Positions 35,541 to 48,255 of a stretch of DNA of 64,000 nt are shown in pieces. The number at the start of each line of letters is the position of its first letter. The stretch's first letter is position 1. This stretch comes from Rapana venosa. Its lineage: Eukaryota; Mollusca; Gastropoda; Neogastropoda; Muricidae. The position numbers and the translations under genes are program-made. The DNA is taken from contig CM054134.1 of assembly GCA_028751875.1 (NCBI GenBank), positions 65,901,424 to 65,965,423 of the forward strand, in the 5' to 3' direction. The notes beneath the pieces are model-generated. The model ran no database searches. It was not told where the DNA came from and was given only the letters and a program-made list of their open reading frames with translations.

Positions 35541-36170
35541 AGAAGCATAATTATGTCATCCTCATTGTTATTGATCATCATGCAATTTTTAAAAAATTGC
35601 CTCAAATTCGGTGGTCCTAGTTCCTCTGGTCTCATGGTGATCTCAGATTTGGTTTGCCCATACACTTCTGTGCCTGTGGTGAGTTTGTGTCAGGGCCTTT
35701 GGGGGTTGGAGGTTCACGGGAGACAGTCGTTGGAGGGACGTTGTGGTGGTTGCCATCTCGGGTGGGTAACTCACTCAGTCTGGCTCCGCGACTGAGATAA
35801 TACTGTCATTAGTATGGGGCTTAGTAGGTGGTGTCCTGCGTATGTTAGCTCAGAACAGGCACCACTGAACACCACCAGAGTGACCCAGCAGCAGTGCAGG
35901 GCCCCTCTGGCTGGTGGCCCCACGGCGGCCTGATAGTGATGGGCTCCCTGTGAACCTCCGACTATGAGGATAAGACATAACAAATCTGGGCATGGCTGTG
36001 GCGGGGAGATTGGAATGAGCGGGGTGGGAACAGCAGGACGGGGGACGTCACAGAAGATGAGGCAGCAAAAAAAAAATGGAGGCAACTGTTAGCACCACAA
36101 AAAACATCACTTGGAGGAAAGTACATGAAAGTAACACCTAATCTTTCATACTGTGTGCATTTGGTAATTT
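35540..36170. other. GC-rich block of unknown class, probably repeat-derived
   Basis: GC-rich sequence (about 35620-36060) ending in an A run (36067-36075), set in AT-rich surroundings. It contains CAGCAGCAGTGCAGGGCCCC. The open frames on both strands show no recognisable domain. The A-rich end suggests a retroposed unit on the + strand. Confidence 0.4.
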
Positions 36171-36522
36171 TTCATGTCAGTTGATTCTTTTCTTGGGGGG
36201 GGGGGGGGGGGGGGGGGGGGGGTTTGTTAGTTTATTTTTTGTTGTTTATTTTGGTTTGTTTGTTTTTGTTTTGTTTTGGTTTGGGTTGTGTTTTTTTTCG
36301 GGGGTGGGAGTGGGCATGGGGGTTGTTTGGTTGGGTGTTTTTGGGGGGGAAGTGTTAGGGGTTTCATTTTTTTCTTCTTTTTTATGTTTGGTTTTTGTGT
36401 TTGTTTATTTTTTGTGGTTTTCTTTTAGTTTGTTCGATTGTTTTTGCCAGAGGACCAGTCCAGATGTAAAAAAGCAACTACTGCTTATTCTATTACCCTC
36501 CTTTACTAAAAGGTTTTCAAAG

Positions 36523-36601
<79 letters not shown>

Positions 36602-36740
36602 CAATTTCAAAAATGTTATTTTTGGATATTTCATGGAGCATTTTCTTAATGTTGTTGACTTTTTAAAAGGTTTTTGTTTATTAATAGTTTTTTTTTCTAT
36701 CGCTTTATAATAAGACATATTTGTGAAAATATTTTCTCAC

Positions 36741-36774
<34 letters not shown>

Positions 36775-37335
36775 TTATTTATTTATTTTTTTAATTTATT
36801 TTATTTTATTTTTATTATTATTTTTTTTTTGCTTGGCTTACTCTTCTCTCTGCTGTCTCCTCTCTATTCCAATCTATCTGATTATAATTAATTATAATCG
36901 GTGTATTTGATTTGGCATTCATGTCAGTTGGGAATTATGTGTTTGTTGAATATACTACCTCTTTTGTTTAAATAATTATCAATGTATCCAATTGAGGATT
37001 GTGTGTTTGTTGAATATATATATCTACCTCCTTTCTTTAAATGATATGTTAATGTTTTGTTGGTGGTGGTTTGTGTGAAGGAGGGGATTGCTATTTTTGT
37101 TGTTGTTGTTGTTTTGGTCTGTTTTGTTTTTGTTGGTTGGTTGGTTTGCTTTTTGTTTTGTTTTCTTTTGATGTTTGTTTTCTTTTGTTGTTGTTGGTTG
37201 GTTTTTTGCTAATCATTACGTTCGTTCGTTCATTCATTCATTCATTCATTCATTCATTCATTCATTCATTCATTCATTCATTCATTCATATATTCATTCA
37301 TTCCCTCTCTCTCTCTCAAATAAATAAATAAATAA
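36170..37335. repeat. Low-complexity region: G run, T/G-rich, (CT)n, (AT)n, (CATT)n
   Basis: A 28-base G run at 36195-36222, a G/T-only-like strand to about 36440, (CT)n at 36526-36599, CA/TA repeats at 36739-36775, another T/G-rich stretch at 37060-37205, and (CATT)n with a few CGTT units at 37220-37303. No gene is seen. Confidence 0.85.
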
Positions 37336-37853
37336 AAATAGAAAAGTTCTGTTGAATATCTACACTGCTTTGGACATGTGTATTTTGAATGGTAATTGTA
37401 AAGACAACTTGAAATGTCGCTACACATATTTTTCTTAATCTTGTAGTAGTGTCAACGAGTATTTTCTATTTTTCATGTGTTTGCGCTAAAATTAAATCCT
37501 AAATAACTATTATCTCCTTCTAATTTCTTATTATCAAACAAACAATTTCGTGGTTTTCTTAGTAACCCCCTTTTCTGAATACTGCAGTTTTAGTTTTGTC
37601 CATGTTTACACTTAATTTCTAAGACCTTTAATTATTTTTTAAGCCAGATGGTGTAGTTGACGTACATGCCACGTCATCAACAAATAACAGGATAAACAAC
37701 TCAATAATATCTGGAAACATTTGGGCACCATGTTTACCTTTTTCATTCATAATGTTTATTGATTCATAAACATAGAAAACAATATGGGGCTTAGAACACA
37801 TCCCTGTCTTATTCCCATGTGGGTTTGAAACATTAATTAATTCATAATTTGCT

Positions 37854-37860
<7 letters not shown>
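37335..37860 (-). mobile_element. LINE-E fragment (RT motifs B and C, thumb)
   Basis: The minus strand reads GIRQG-x-VLSPILFSMFMNQ after one frame change, then IMNEKGKHGAQMFPDIIELF, LLFVDDVACTS (motif C) and VNMDKTKTAVFRKGG, followed by LGFNFSA (thumb). It is similar in style to LINE-A and LINE-B. It is bounded on the right by a (GA)n tract (37857-37907) exactly where upstream RT sequence would be expected. Confidence 0.8.
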
Positions 37861-37909
<49 letters not shown>

Positions 37910-38328
37910 TCTGAACTCTGAAATGATTTAATTGTACATCGGCCTTAGGCCACAATGCATCAAAGGGGAGTAAGGGAGGGGGCACAATGAAAAAGAACAG
38001 CGATTTCACAAACACAACTTCATACAGAATTGAATCAGATAAACATTTGCACGCCTATGTACCTACACGTCTTCCCCTGTCAGCAACTGAGGGGTTTCCT
38101 TTGGTATCTATGTACACTTAGTCATTCCATTTCGATTACCAGGCATCAACATAGCTAAAGAGAGGAGACATCATGAGAATAATAATCATGTGACATAAAT
38201 CTAACTTACTGTTAACAGTCTAAGTTGTCAAAGCGATCTTTTTATAAAACTGAATGACTAATAATCCTGCATTGTCGTTGAGTACATTAAACGAGACTGA
38301 CCATGCATTTTAGCATTACAACATCCTA
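37857..38328. other. (GA)n tract and unassigned DNA before the gap
   Basis: (GA)n at 37857-37907, then sequence with a short inverted pair CGGCCTTAGGCC at about 37941. No coding signal is seen. Confidence 0.55.
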
Positions 38329-38828
38329 NNNNNNNNNNNNNNNNNNNNNNNNNNNNNNNNNNNNNNNNNNNNNNNNNNNNNNNNNNNNNNNNNNNNNNNN
38401 NNNNNNNNNNNNNNNNNNNNNNNNNNNNNNNNNNNNNNNNNNNNNNNNNNNNNNNNNNNNNNNNNNNNNNNNNNNNNNNNNNNNNNNNNNNNNNNNNNNN
38501 NNNNNNNNNNNNNNNNNNNNNNNNNNNNNNNNNNNNNNNNNNNNNNNNNNNNNNNNNNNNNNNNNNNNNNNNNNNNNNNNNNNNNNNNNNNNNNNNNNNN
38601 NNNNNNNNNNNNNNNNNNNNNNNNNNNNNNNNNNNNNNNNNNNNNNNNNNNNNNNNNNNNNNNNNNNNNNNNNNNNNNNNNNNNNNNNNNNNNNNNNNNN
38701 NNNNNNNNNNNNNNNNNNNNNNNNNNNNNNNNNNNNNNNNNNNNNNNNNNNNNNNNNNNNNNNNNNNNNNNNNNNNNNNNNNNNNNNNNNNNNNNNNNNN
38801 NNNNNNNNNNNNNNNNNNNNNNNNNNNN
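38329..38828. other. Assembly gap, exactly 500 N
   Basis: 500 undetermined bases. The round number indicates a scaffold join of arbitrary length, so the true distance between its sides is unknown. Confidence 0.99.
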
Positions 38829-39039
38829 TGGTATGCTTGTGGAGTCAAACAAATCCACGGAATTCTTTGCTTGTGCTTTGCTCATTAAGCAGGGCGCTCA
38901 GTTTAAAAAACCTTGGCCACTATCATCCTATGAACAACCCTTTTTTCTAGAGCACATTCTGTTTATTGTTATATTATTATTTGTTCCCTTATGATTTTTC
39001 CGTTTGTCTACATAATAATCAAGTTTGATTCTATTTTTG

Positions 39040-39425
39040 ATTGAGGTTAGAGGAGTTCAATGTACAAATATGGACATGCCATTGAAAAAAGGATACAAGC
39101 AATAGAAATGAGGTGCTTTTGCAAACTCCTTGCTATCTCATACAGAAATCACTTCACTAATGAGGAAGTAAAGGCCAGAATTAAAACTAAAGTGGTTCGG
39201 TTATGTCACACGAACATCTAGACTGGCCAGGACTGTCCTACAGGGAACAGTACAAGGAGAGAGATGAAAAGGCAGACAGAGAAAACGATGAGAAGACAAC
39301 ATCCTAGACTGGACCGGCCTTAAGTGGAACGATTTGCTACAGAAAGCAGAGGACCAGAGGAGTGAAGGAAACCGGTTGCAAAATCTTCATTAGTGCCCCC
39401 ACGGTCCAAGGGAGTACGGGATAGG
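39040..39425 (+). mobile_element. LINE-F, RTE-like 3' fragment
   Basis: The + strand reads KRIQAIEMRCFCKLLAISYR and NHFTNEEVKARI, then KWFGYVTRTS-like, ARTVLQGTVQGER, ILDWTGLKWNDLLQKAEDQR. This matches the C-terminus of RTE-type ORF2p (GHV-x-R, VLQG-x-x-x-G-x-R, DW-x-G). It ends near short GGTGA repeats. Frameshifts are present. Confidence 0.75.
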
Positions 39426-39526
39426 TAAGGTGAGGTGAGGAGAGGAGAGGGGTTCACTCTAGTCCTGTTACATTGTAAATGTTGTTCGTTGTTCTCTTAG
39501 GACTTGCTTTATTTCCTTTATTTTTC

Positions 39527-39528
<2 letters not shown>

Positions 39529-39609
<81 letters not shown>

Positions 39610-39652
39610 ACACAGTCTCTCACACACGCAGACACACAGACACACAGACACA

Positions 39653-39704
<52 letters not shown>
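39529..39704. repeat. (CA)n compound microsatellite
   Basis: CA repeat with CAGA variants in the middle. The His-Thr and Cys-Val frames across it are artefacts of the repeat. Confidence 0.95.
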
Positions 39705-39707
<3 letters not shown>

Positions 39708-39837
39708 GATTTTTCCTCTGGAGTTAACATCATTGCCGACTCCACTCCGCTCAAAAGACCTTGGGATGAGACTGTTAACCGGGGTCCTGTGTGCGAACGA
39801 TACAGATCTTGCACACGTTAAAACCCGTTCCGCTTTT

Positions 39838-39965
39838 CGAAAGAATAAGCCATTGGGTGCCGGTGGGAGCGGATGACAAAATTGACAAAACTGCATACAC
39901 ACGGGGATTGGATGTTCATGAGTGCTTGTTTCATTATCCTCGAAATTAAAAGAATAATAAAAAGA
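39838..39965 (+). mobile_element. SINE 3' tail fragment (S5)
   Basis: It shares AGCCATTGGGTGCCGGTGGG, GCGGATGACAAAATTG and a following TCCTCGAAAT with the 3' end of SINE S3 (50396-50500). No head is present. Confidence 0.7.
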
Positions 39966-41030
39966 ATAAATACACACACACACACACGCACGCACGAACG
40001 CACACACCACACGCGCGCGCAGGCACACACATGCACACACGCGCACGTGCGTACACATATACACACACACATATATACGCCGAAGAACGCACACACGTAT
40101 ACACATTCTCACAATAATCACCAAGCATCAACACAGCACAAAACAAAACCAAAAAACCCACCCCCAACGTTACCAGTAAGACTGGCGGCAACTTCTGTTC
40201 AGCCTGCTGCTGAACTGTTTCAAAGACAAAGCCATGTTTGTAGGTTTACTTGAGCTTTTGTTTTGGCTCTGTATACTGGCCATTTTACTAATGTTAGTAC
40301 AAATTCTAAATTTGTCCAGACAGAAAATGTTCTTGCGTGTGTTAAAAGAAAATGTTGAAAAATTCCTTGGCTTTATCATACAATACACATTAGCAGTATT
40401 TGCTGCATTAATTGTAGGATGGTGATCGTGGTGAGGATGAGTTTTCAACATGACGATCATGGTGACAGAAGTGGATGAACACTTTTCTACATGACGAAGA
40501 GTTTTCGACATGACGATTATGGTGACAGTAGAGGATGAAGAGTTTGGGATCATGGTGATAGTAGTTTACAAGTAGGCTGGCTCAGGTCAAGACCCCAACA
40601 TTCAAATGTTGTTAAATGTTATGTTGTAAATGTTACATTGAAGATGTCTTCAACCTTGACAAGCTCTCAGAATGACAACCAGTAAGAAGAAAAACTATGA
40701 AGTCTGGGTATGGTTGCCTATATGGTGAGGTACTTGAAGAGTCACGCACGCAAACTTCTCATCCAGTATATACTTTCAGTCTCACAGTGATTTCCAGGAG
40801 GGGTGAATGAGTCAGAGTGCATATTCTGGGTGACTTTCAGGGTGTTAAGCTGGGGAACACACAACAACATTAACAACAGCAACAACAACAGCTAGTGAAA
40901 CATAAAGCTTTAATTCTGCCTAAAAAAGGGATTTACTTATTTCTCTTATAATTCAAAGATGTTTTGTAGGGTGTTAATTACCTGAATTAGGCTTAGTTGT
41001 ATTTTTACATGGCTAGGCCAGTTATATTTT
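39966..41030. other. CA/CG microsatellite and unassigned DNA
   Basis: Alternating purine-pyrimidine CA/CG sequence lies at 39970-40110. A two-copy 60-bp imperfect repeat starts at 40439 and 40499 with GAGTTTTCRACATGAC. A hydrophobic 63-codon frame at 40234-40425 has no flanking splice or promoter evidence and no known domain. Confidence 0.5.
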
Positions 41031-43210
41031 GATCCCAAGCTATTTTTTCAAGGTCCTGTACTATGTTTTGAATTCCTTGCTGTTTTAATAACATTAGATG
41101 TTTGCTGATTCCTAAGTTTTATCGTGAATGATCGTAGTATGTTTTGATCTAAGCTGTTTATCAATGGTATGATAATTTTTTACAAGGTTTTACGAGATCT
41201 TAGTATGTTTTGACTAAGATGTTATAGTGGGATCATGAGTGATTTTGTTCCTAAGCTGTTTAGTGATCTGATTTTTTGTCAAATGTTTTATCATGGTTCT
41301 TAGATGTTTTGATCCTAAGCTTAATCAGTGAATCTATGGTATGTCTGTGTTTGGTTTTATCGTGATTATAGTATGTGTTCGACCAGTTTTATCAGTGATC
41401 ATAGTATTTTTAGTCCTAACCGTTTACAGTGATTATAGTATGTTTGATCTTATGCTGTTGTTTTAATGGGCCATGGAACATGTATTGAACTAAGGTGGTT
41501 TACCAGTAATCTATAGTATGCAGTTGTTAGGTCTCTAGGATATTGTCAATGGCCTGTGATGTTTCATCTAGCTGTTGTTTTATGCTTGTAGTATTTTAAC
41601 CGATTAATCTGTTTTATGATGCCTGTAGTATGTTGTTTGATCCTAGTGTTAATCATTGGCCTGTAGTATGTTTCGATCTATGCTGTTTATTATGGCTAGT
41701 TGTTTGATCTAAAGCTGTTTTATTAATGGCTGTAGTATGTTTGATCATAGTGTTTTATTAATGGCATGTAGTTTGTTTATGATCTTAATTTTTAACAAAT
41801 GGCCTTTAGTATGTTTGATCCTAGTTTTTATCAATGGCCTTTTAATACGTTTTGTTCTAAGCTGTTTTATCAGTGTTTGTTGTTGTTTTAACATATGCTT
41901 TTAAAAAATTGTGATCAATAGTAGGTGGTTATGGTTTTATAATGTTGTTTATCAATGGCTATGTTTTTGATTCTATACTGTTTTATAATGGCTTGCAGTG
42001 TGTTTTGTTCTATGCTGTTTTATCATGACTTGCAGTATGTTTGATTCTAACTGTTTATCAATGTCTGTAGTATGTTTTGATTCTAAGCGTTTCATCAGTG
42101 GCATGTAGTTATTGTTCATATGCTGTTTTATCAGTGTCTACGTATGGTGGTTATGTTTTGATCTAAGCTGTTTTATCAATGCGTAGTATGTTTTGTATCT
42201 AACCTGTTCTGTTTTCAATGGCCTGTGTATGTTTTATCCTGTGCTGTTTTATCATGGCCTGTAGTATGTTTCATCCTGGTTTTTATGCTGAGTTTAGTAT
42301 GTTTTATTCTATCTGTTTTATAAGGGCTGTAGTATGTTTTTATCCTAGCTGTTTTAAATGGCTGGTTTGTTTTGTTCCATGCGTTTTAAATGGCAGTAGT
42401 TGTTTTGATCCTGAGCTGTTTTTATAATGTCTGTAGTATGCTTTGATCTAAGATGCTTTATCATGGCCTGTACTTTGTTTTTATATTTTTTTAAAATAGC
42501 CTATAGTACGTGTTGATCTAGTGCTGTTTTATCAATGCCTGTAGTATGTTTTGATCTAAGGTGTTTTATCAATAGCCTGTAGTATGTTTTGATCTAATGT
42601 GTTTTATCAATGTTTAGTATGTTTTGATCCTAATGTTTATCAGTGGCTGTATGTTTTATACTAAGTTTTTAAATGGCCTGCAGTATGTTGATCCTATGCT
42701 GTTTTATCATGGTAAGTAGTATGTGTTGTCCTAAGCTGTTTTTATCAATGGCTGTAGTTGTTTTTTCTAGCTTGTTCATAGCCTGTAGTTTGTTTTGATT
42801 CCTAGCTGTTTTTCAGTGGCCAGTAGTTGTTTTGATCCTGCTGTTTTATATGGTCTGTAGTATGCTTCTTGTCTAATGCTTTATCAATGGCCTGTACTTT
42901 GTTTGATACTAAGTTTTTTTCCAATAGCCAGTAGTGTTTGTTCTTGTGTTTATCAATGCCCTGTATGTTTTTGATCCTAAGGTGTTTTATCAATAGCCTG
43001 TAGTATGTTTGATCCTAAGTGTTTTATCAATGGCCTGTAGTATGTTTTGTCCTAAGCTGTTTTATCATGGCTTAGTATGTTATGACCTTGTGTTTTATCA
43101 ATGGCCGCAGTTGTTTGATCCTAAGTGTTTTATCATGGTAAGTAGTATGTTTGATCTAAGCTGTTTTAATAATGGTATGTAGTATGTTTTTAACATATGT
43201 TTTTAAATTG
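41030..43210. repeat. 39-bp minisatellite array, about 55 copies
   Basis: Tandem units close to 39 bp are built from GTAGTATGTTTTGATCCTA, AGCTGTTTTATCAATGG and CCT. Units drift by single-base indels, so individual periods are 35-41. The left edge grades into unique DNA near 41030 and the right edge is near 43210. The direction is uniform. All six frames are broken, so it is not coding. The copy number is an estimate from length divided by period. Confidence 0.93.
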
Positions 43211-44790
43211 TCATTTCCTTGTATGATCAAGGATCAGTGCTGAAGTCCAGTTTAGTCATTGCCAATGACTTGACAGTGAGAGCATTTTAATCCCTTGTAC
43301 AGAGATCACCGAGTACCTGAATAATATGCTGCCCGTTGGGATCCATTGCAAGCGCAAAACAGCACCGAAAATTACATGCTGAAGCTAGATCATGATTTTT
43401 GACATTCCTAAAGGACAAATGTTTGAATAATGAAACAAACTTTAAAAATGCTTCATTTTGTAGATCAAACCTTGAGGATAAAATTTTTTGAAAATGGACT
43501 TATTTTTTTTTAATATTAACACTGTTTCCATAATGTCTTTTTAACATTAACATTCTTTTGTTTAATGCTAATACCCGTCTTCATTATCCAGTGAATCTTT
43601 CTATGGGGGTGGTGAGGGGTGTCTCCATACAAAGGGTAGTTATTCAGTTCACGGTCCAGAGCATCGATGAAACCTCGCTGGCGCAAATTTTTCCTTTAAT
43701 CTTTCGTGGCCTCACAGAAAGTGTTTGGGACAAGATATCGATTGCATTTGCTGAAACGACAGCATCTTCTTGGATCAGGAGATAAGAAGTCGCGTGAGTT
43801 CGTTTCCCAACACTCCCCACCCTTCCTTCCCATGTTTGGTGGAGCTGTAAATAAAGCAGTGTATCCTAGTTCCCAAAAAACCATGTTTGAGGAGAACTGA
43901 CGCTGTGACATTAATGGAAGATGGATAGTAAAAAACCATCGTCTCTCGTTTTTGTGAAACTGCGGCACAATTGTACAGCTCAAGTGTGTTTTTTGTTAAG
44001 AAACGCTATGTTGTCCTTTTTCCTAAAACAGTCTTGTTTTCACGTGCCTCTTGTCCGTGACTTCTAAGGATGGAGCGCTGTTCATAAGGGTATTTTCGTC
44101 GTGAAATCTTTTGGAAACCTTCCATGTTTCGTAATCTTCGTTTTCCCAAAGTGTTGAACAGAATGTACTGATGTCTCAAAACTTTATTATGAATTTTTTA
44201 ACAGCTGCGTAATCTGTTTCGAACTTCTTCCATTTGTGTTAGAAAGTAAATAAATTTTAAATATGATTTCAATAACATTAGCTTTTTGAGACAATTGAAC
44301 ATTTATTGAAGCAAGTTATAAAATTGTTTCTTCCAGTTTTTTGAACATTATACCATACATACACATAATTATACATTTTCTTACATACATTTCATATCTA
44401 ATCCTAAAACAAATTTTTTCATAATTTCTCTTCATACTAACATTCTATACTTGACAACAAATTCTACAAATATAATCTGCTTAATCATTTTACTTCAAAT
44501 ATATTTTTTCTCAACATAAATACATACACAAATGACATACAATTACATACATTACAATTGAATAATTCTAACTACGTAATACATATTACATTACCTACTC
44601 ATCATAATAAACATCTACGAAATGTATCATACATTAATACATCATTATCTTACATATGACAACTTTACTAACAATACTAAAATTATCCACATCATACAAC
44701 ATACATACTACATACATACATACATAAATACATACATTACATACATACATACATACAATGAAAACTACTTTATTCATTTTCCAAGAATCT
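43210..44790. other. Unassigned AT-rich DNA with (TACA)n
   Basis: Short open frames on both strands at 43558-43983 have no recognisable domain and overlap each other. (TACA)n is at 44690-44757. It is bounded by the 39-bp array on the left and LINE-G on the right. Confidence 0.5.
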
Positions 44791-46996
44791 GACTAATTGC
44801 ATTTCCTAAATCTGGAGGAATGTCATTGTAGTTCCCAATCCTGAAAAAAGGTAAACTGCGGTCATCGATGAATAGCTACAGCCAATTGCTCTCAATCTCA
44901 GGTGGGTTCAGTAAGGGGAAAAAATTTAAAATAAGGTATGTTTCATTTTGTGAAAAGAATAATGTGATCCAGCAATCAGGTGGTTTTTGAACAGGGAAAG
45001 TGTTTGACCACTTAGTTAAACTAACCCATAAATTAAAAAGCAATTTCCAAAGAAAAAGTGTTTACCAATCTTGATGTTAGAAATCCTATGATAGAGTTTG
45101 TATGATGCATGTCATAAATTAAAATACATGTATTAATGGCAATTTATATAATAAATTTGCAAAATTTCTTGTCGGATAGATCATTTGCACTAAATTAAGA
45201 TAAGTGTACTCATCTTTGAAAGCTATCGACTTGGGTTCACAGGAATCAATACTTGCCCTATCTTGTTTTCTATTCTTGTACATGATCTCCCTAGCTCTTT
45301 GCAACTTATCTCAAGTTGTTCAGTTGCAGATGATATTGTTTGGATATACTTAGTTAGGAAAAACACGAAAAAAAGAGTGATCAATTATGTTGAAAAATAT
45401 ATCAGGAAGAATATAAATTCTGTATTATATGAAAGAAAATAGATTAGAATTATCAGCAGAAAAAACGTGTCTTGTGGTTTTTAATAACGGTGACAACCCA
45501 TCAAAATTACCAATCCTGAAATTAGAAGGAAGGGTGCTCAATACAACAAGATGTCAAATCTTAGGTGTATTTTTAACTAGAAAGTTGAACTGGAAGATGC
45601 ACATCAACCAAATGCTTACTGAAGCTAGGAAAAGACTTAATTTTCTTAAGATAATAAGTTCTCAGGCATGGAGTCAAGACACTACAACTCTGATACATCT
45701 GGCTATGTCCTTGGTACGTTCAAAATTAATATACGGACAAGAAGTTTACTTTTCTGCTGCAGATTATCTCCTTAAAAAATTACAAAGTCTAGATAGTAAA
45801 GCAGTAAAGATAGCTCTTGGTGTTCCGGCTCATGCAAACACAGCTAATACTTATAAAGAAGCTCACTTACTATCTCTTTCTGATCAGCGAAAACTGGCAG
45901 TATCAAAATACGTGGTTCGTAGTCTCTCTATTCCAATTCAGTAAAAGAGGAAATATTATGAATCAAGACACTGATTTTTCCTAAACGAGCACGCAATATA
46001 TTTCATTTCTGCAGCCACTTAAAAATTATACAGACACATTTATGAAAGAAAATGACATCAATATATCAACAATTTCAATTTTACAGGGTTGTTCCTCAGT
46101 TTCCTCCTTGGGAACATATTTCAGCTAAATTTGACATCGACTACACGGAAATAAAGAAAAATGAAGATCAAAATCTTTTACGTTGATGTAAAAAGTCACT
46201 TAGAAAGTAATTATTCTAATCACTTAAAAGTGTATACTGACGGATCTGTATTAGAAACAGGCAAAAAGTGGTGCTGCATATGTGATTCCGACTTTAAACG
46301 TTCAAAAAATCATTTCATTTAGGAGAGCATTTTCTATTTTTACTTCTGAATTATCGCAATCCTTATGGCTTTGAAATTTTTTTTAATCTGATACTGCTGT
46401 GAGTTGCCAAATTCTGTTTTGCGTTCACTCAAAAGCAGTGTTGATGGCATTAAAGACATGGCATGGTAAAATAAGGAATGCTATTGTATTTGAGATTAAT
46501 TTCCTGATACATTCTATTGCAAGCAGAGGAATCCGCATAACTTTTTGCTGGATCCCCTCTCATTGTGGAATTTATTCGAATGAGCTGGTTGATTCATTGG
46601 CAAAACAAGGTGCCTCTGAATATAGTACTGAAGTGTTTGCTTCTAGTCTCGCATTGTCCTCTTATGAAATTCATTCTAAGTTAATGAAATGCATGCATTC
46701 AAAGATTATTTTTAAAAAATATTATCAGCAGTTTCCTTGCCCACGGAAATTAGAAATTCTAATACATAAACTGAGATTAAATGCATGGAATACTAAATAT
46801 TCAAAAAAAGTAACATGTTATTGTTCTACTCCTCTTTCAATCCACCATTTGTTTGATTGCCCAATTCTTTTTGACATGTATAAAAGAAGAGGTTTAGATA
46901 TTCATAAGAAATATGATACTAGTCAAGAAGTTTTATATGACTCTCAGCAATTCATAATGGTCATATATTCTTCACCTGTAAGACCACTATTGTAAT
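44790..46996 (+). mobile_element. LINE-G, I/jockey-like retrotransposon with RNase H
   Basis: The + strand has RT remnants (44810-45430), including VADDIVWIY (motif C) at about 45325; an open 171-codon thumb region (45429-45944) with RLELSAEKTCLVVFN, LGVFLTRKLNWKMHI, SQAWSQDTTTLIHLAMSLVR and LDSKAVKIALGVPAH; and an RNase H domain (46200-46650) followed by a C-terminal Cys/His tail. An RNase H domain after the RT is a property of I-group and some jockey-related LINEs. Frameshifts and stops are present. The 3' end borders AT microsatellite at 46997. Confidence 0.85.
46200..46996 (+). pseudogene. LINE-G RNase H domain and C-terminus
   Basis: LKVYTDGSVLETG (first catalytic Asp), AVLMALKTWHGKIRNA, ITFCWIPSHCGIYSNELVD and SLAKQGASEYS (the final His and Asp region), then a tail with LRLNAWNTKYSK and CYCSTPLSIHHLFDCPIL. 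The piece 46399-46995 is open for 198 codons. One frameshift separates it from the YTDGS motif. Confidence 0.85.
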
Positions 46997-46999
46997 AGT

Positions 47000-47030
<31 letters not shown>

Positions 47031-47194
47031 ATATTATATATATATATATATGTTATCTCTCTCTCTCTCTCCCCCTCTATATATATATATATATATATAT
47101 ATATGTTATCTCTCTTCTCTCTCTCCCCCCCTCTTCTCTCTCTCTATTTATATATATATTATATATATATTATATATATATATATGTATATATA

Positions 47195-47249
<55 letters not shown>

Positions 47250-47496
47250 GGGAGAAGAGGGGAGAGAGAGAGAGAGGAGAGAGATTGGAGGAGAGAGGAG
47301 AGAGATGAGAGAGAGAGAGAGAGAGAGATAGAAGAGAGGAGAGAAGAGAAGAAAGAGAGAGAGAGAGGTTGTGTAATAATAGTTACTTTGGTATGAATGC
47401 GGGTGTGTCTAAATCACCATGTAGTGAAAAGACATTAAACAAAACAAACACAAAAATACATAACATACATACATACATACATAAGATATATATATA

Positions 47497-47569
<73 letters not shown>

Positions 47570-47570
47570 G
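46997..47570. repeat. (AT)n, (CT)n, (GT)n, (GA)n and (TA)n microsatellites
   Basis: Alternating blocks of AT, CT, GT (47195-47247), GA (47255-47367) and TA (47486-47568) repeats follow LINE-G directly. No gene is seen. Confidence 0.93.
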
Positions 47571-48214
47571 GACTGTAATATGGTAGTATGTATATTATGG
47601 AATCTATAAATGTATATTAAGGAATTTTAAAGATATTTAAAAATGGAATTTCAATAAGAAATCAGTCTGCATGGCACACTTACACACACATCCATCCATC
47701 TATCCACTCACTCTCCCCCCTTCCCTCCCCCACGCTTGCGCGCGCGCGCGCGCGCACACACACACCACGCCCACACGCACGACAACAACACACACACACA
47801 CACATCAACACACACACACACACACAATTCAAATCAAATGCATACAGGACAAAATTCGTTTTAAAAACAATAAAAACAATCTGTCAGCAATCCATGAAAA
47901 CTCTTCAGCTGTAGTATGTTGTTATCAAAATTGGCTTTGCCTTGAAGCGGTGCCTCAGTGCTACCCTCCTGTAGTGTTTAGTTTAAAGTGTTCATAAAAC
48001 TGCGCCAGAATGTTAAATTTATGCTAGTTGTAGTTAAGTTTTACTTTTTTTTTTTTTATTAATCGTATTATCGTTTTTCAGTTTACATTAATTAGAAGTT
48101 ACATTCTTCTATTCTTTGTCTATTGTTACTAACGTCATCAATTACACTATTCTGTTCCCAAATCACCATTCTGTAGTCTGTGTAATTACCAAGTAGTATA
48201 AGCAGAAGTTGAAT

Positions 48215-48255
<41 letters not shown>

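Noticed and set aside
38258..38950. Three long frames across 38329-38828
   Set aside because: They consist of undetermined bases and exist only because N positions contain no stop.
40234..40425. Small membrane protein (63 codons, hydrophobic)
   Set aside because: No splice, promoter or homology support. A longer frame overlaps it on the other strand, and the T-rich composition alone yields hydrophobic residues.
41030..43210. CRISPR-like array
   Set aside because: Whole 39-bp units are repeated without unique spacers, and the setting is eukaryotic. It is a minisatellite.
43558..43983. Possible gene on either strand
   Set aside because: Short overlapping frames with no recognisable domain, no convincing splice borders and no repeat or copy elsewhere in the window.
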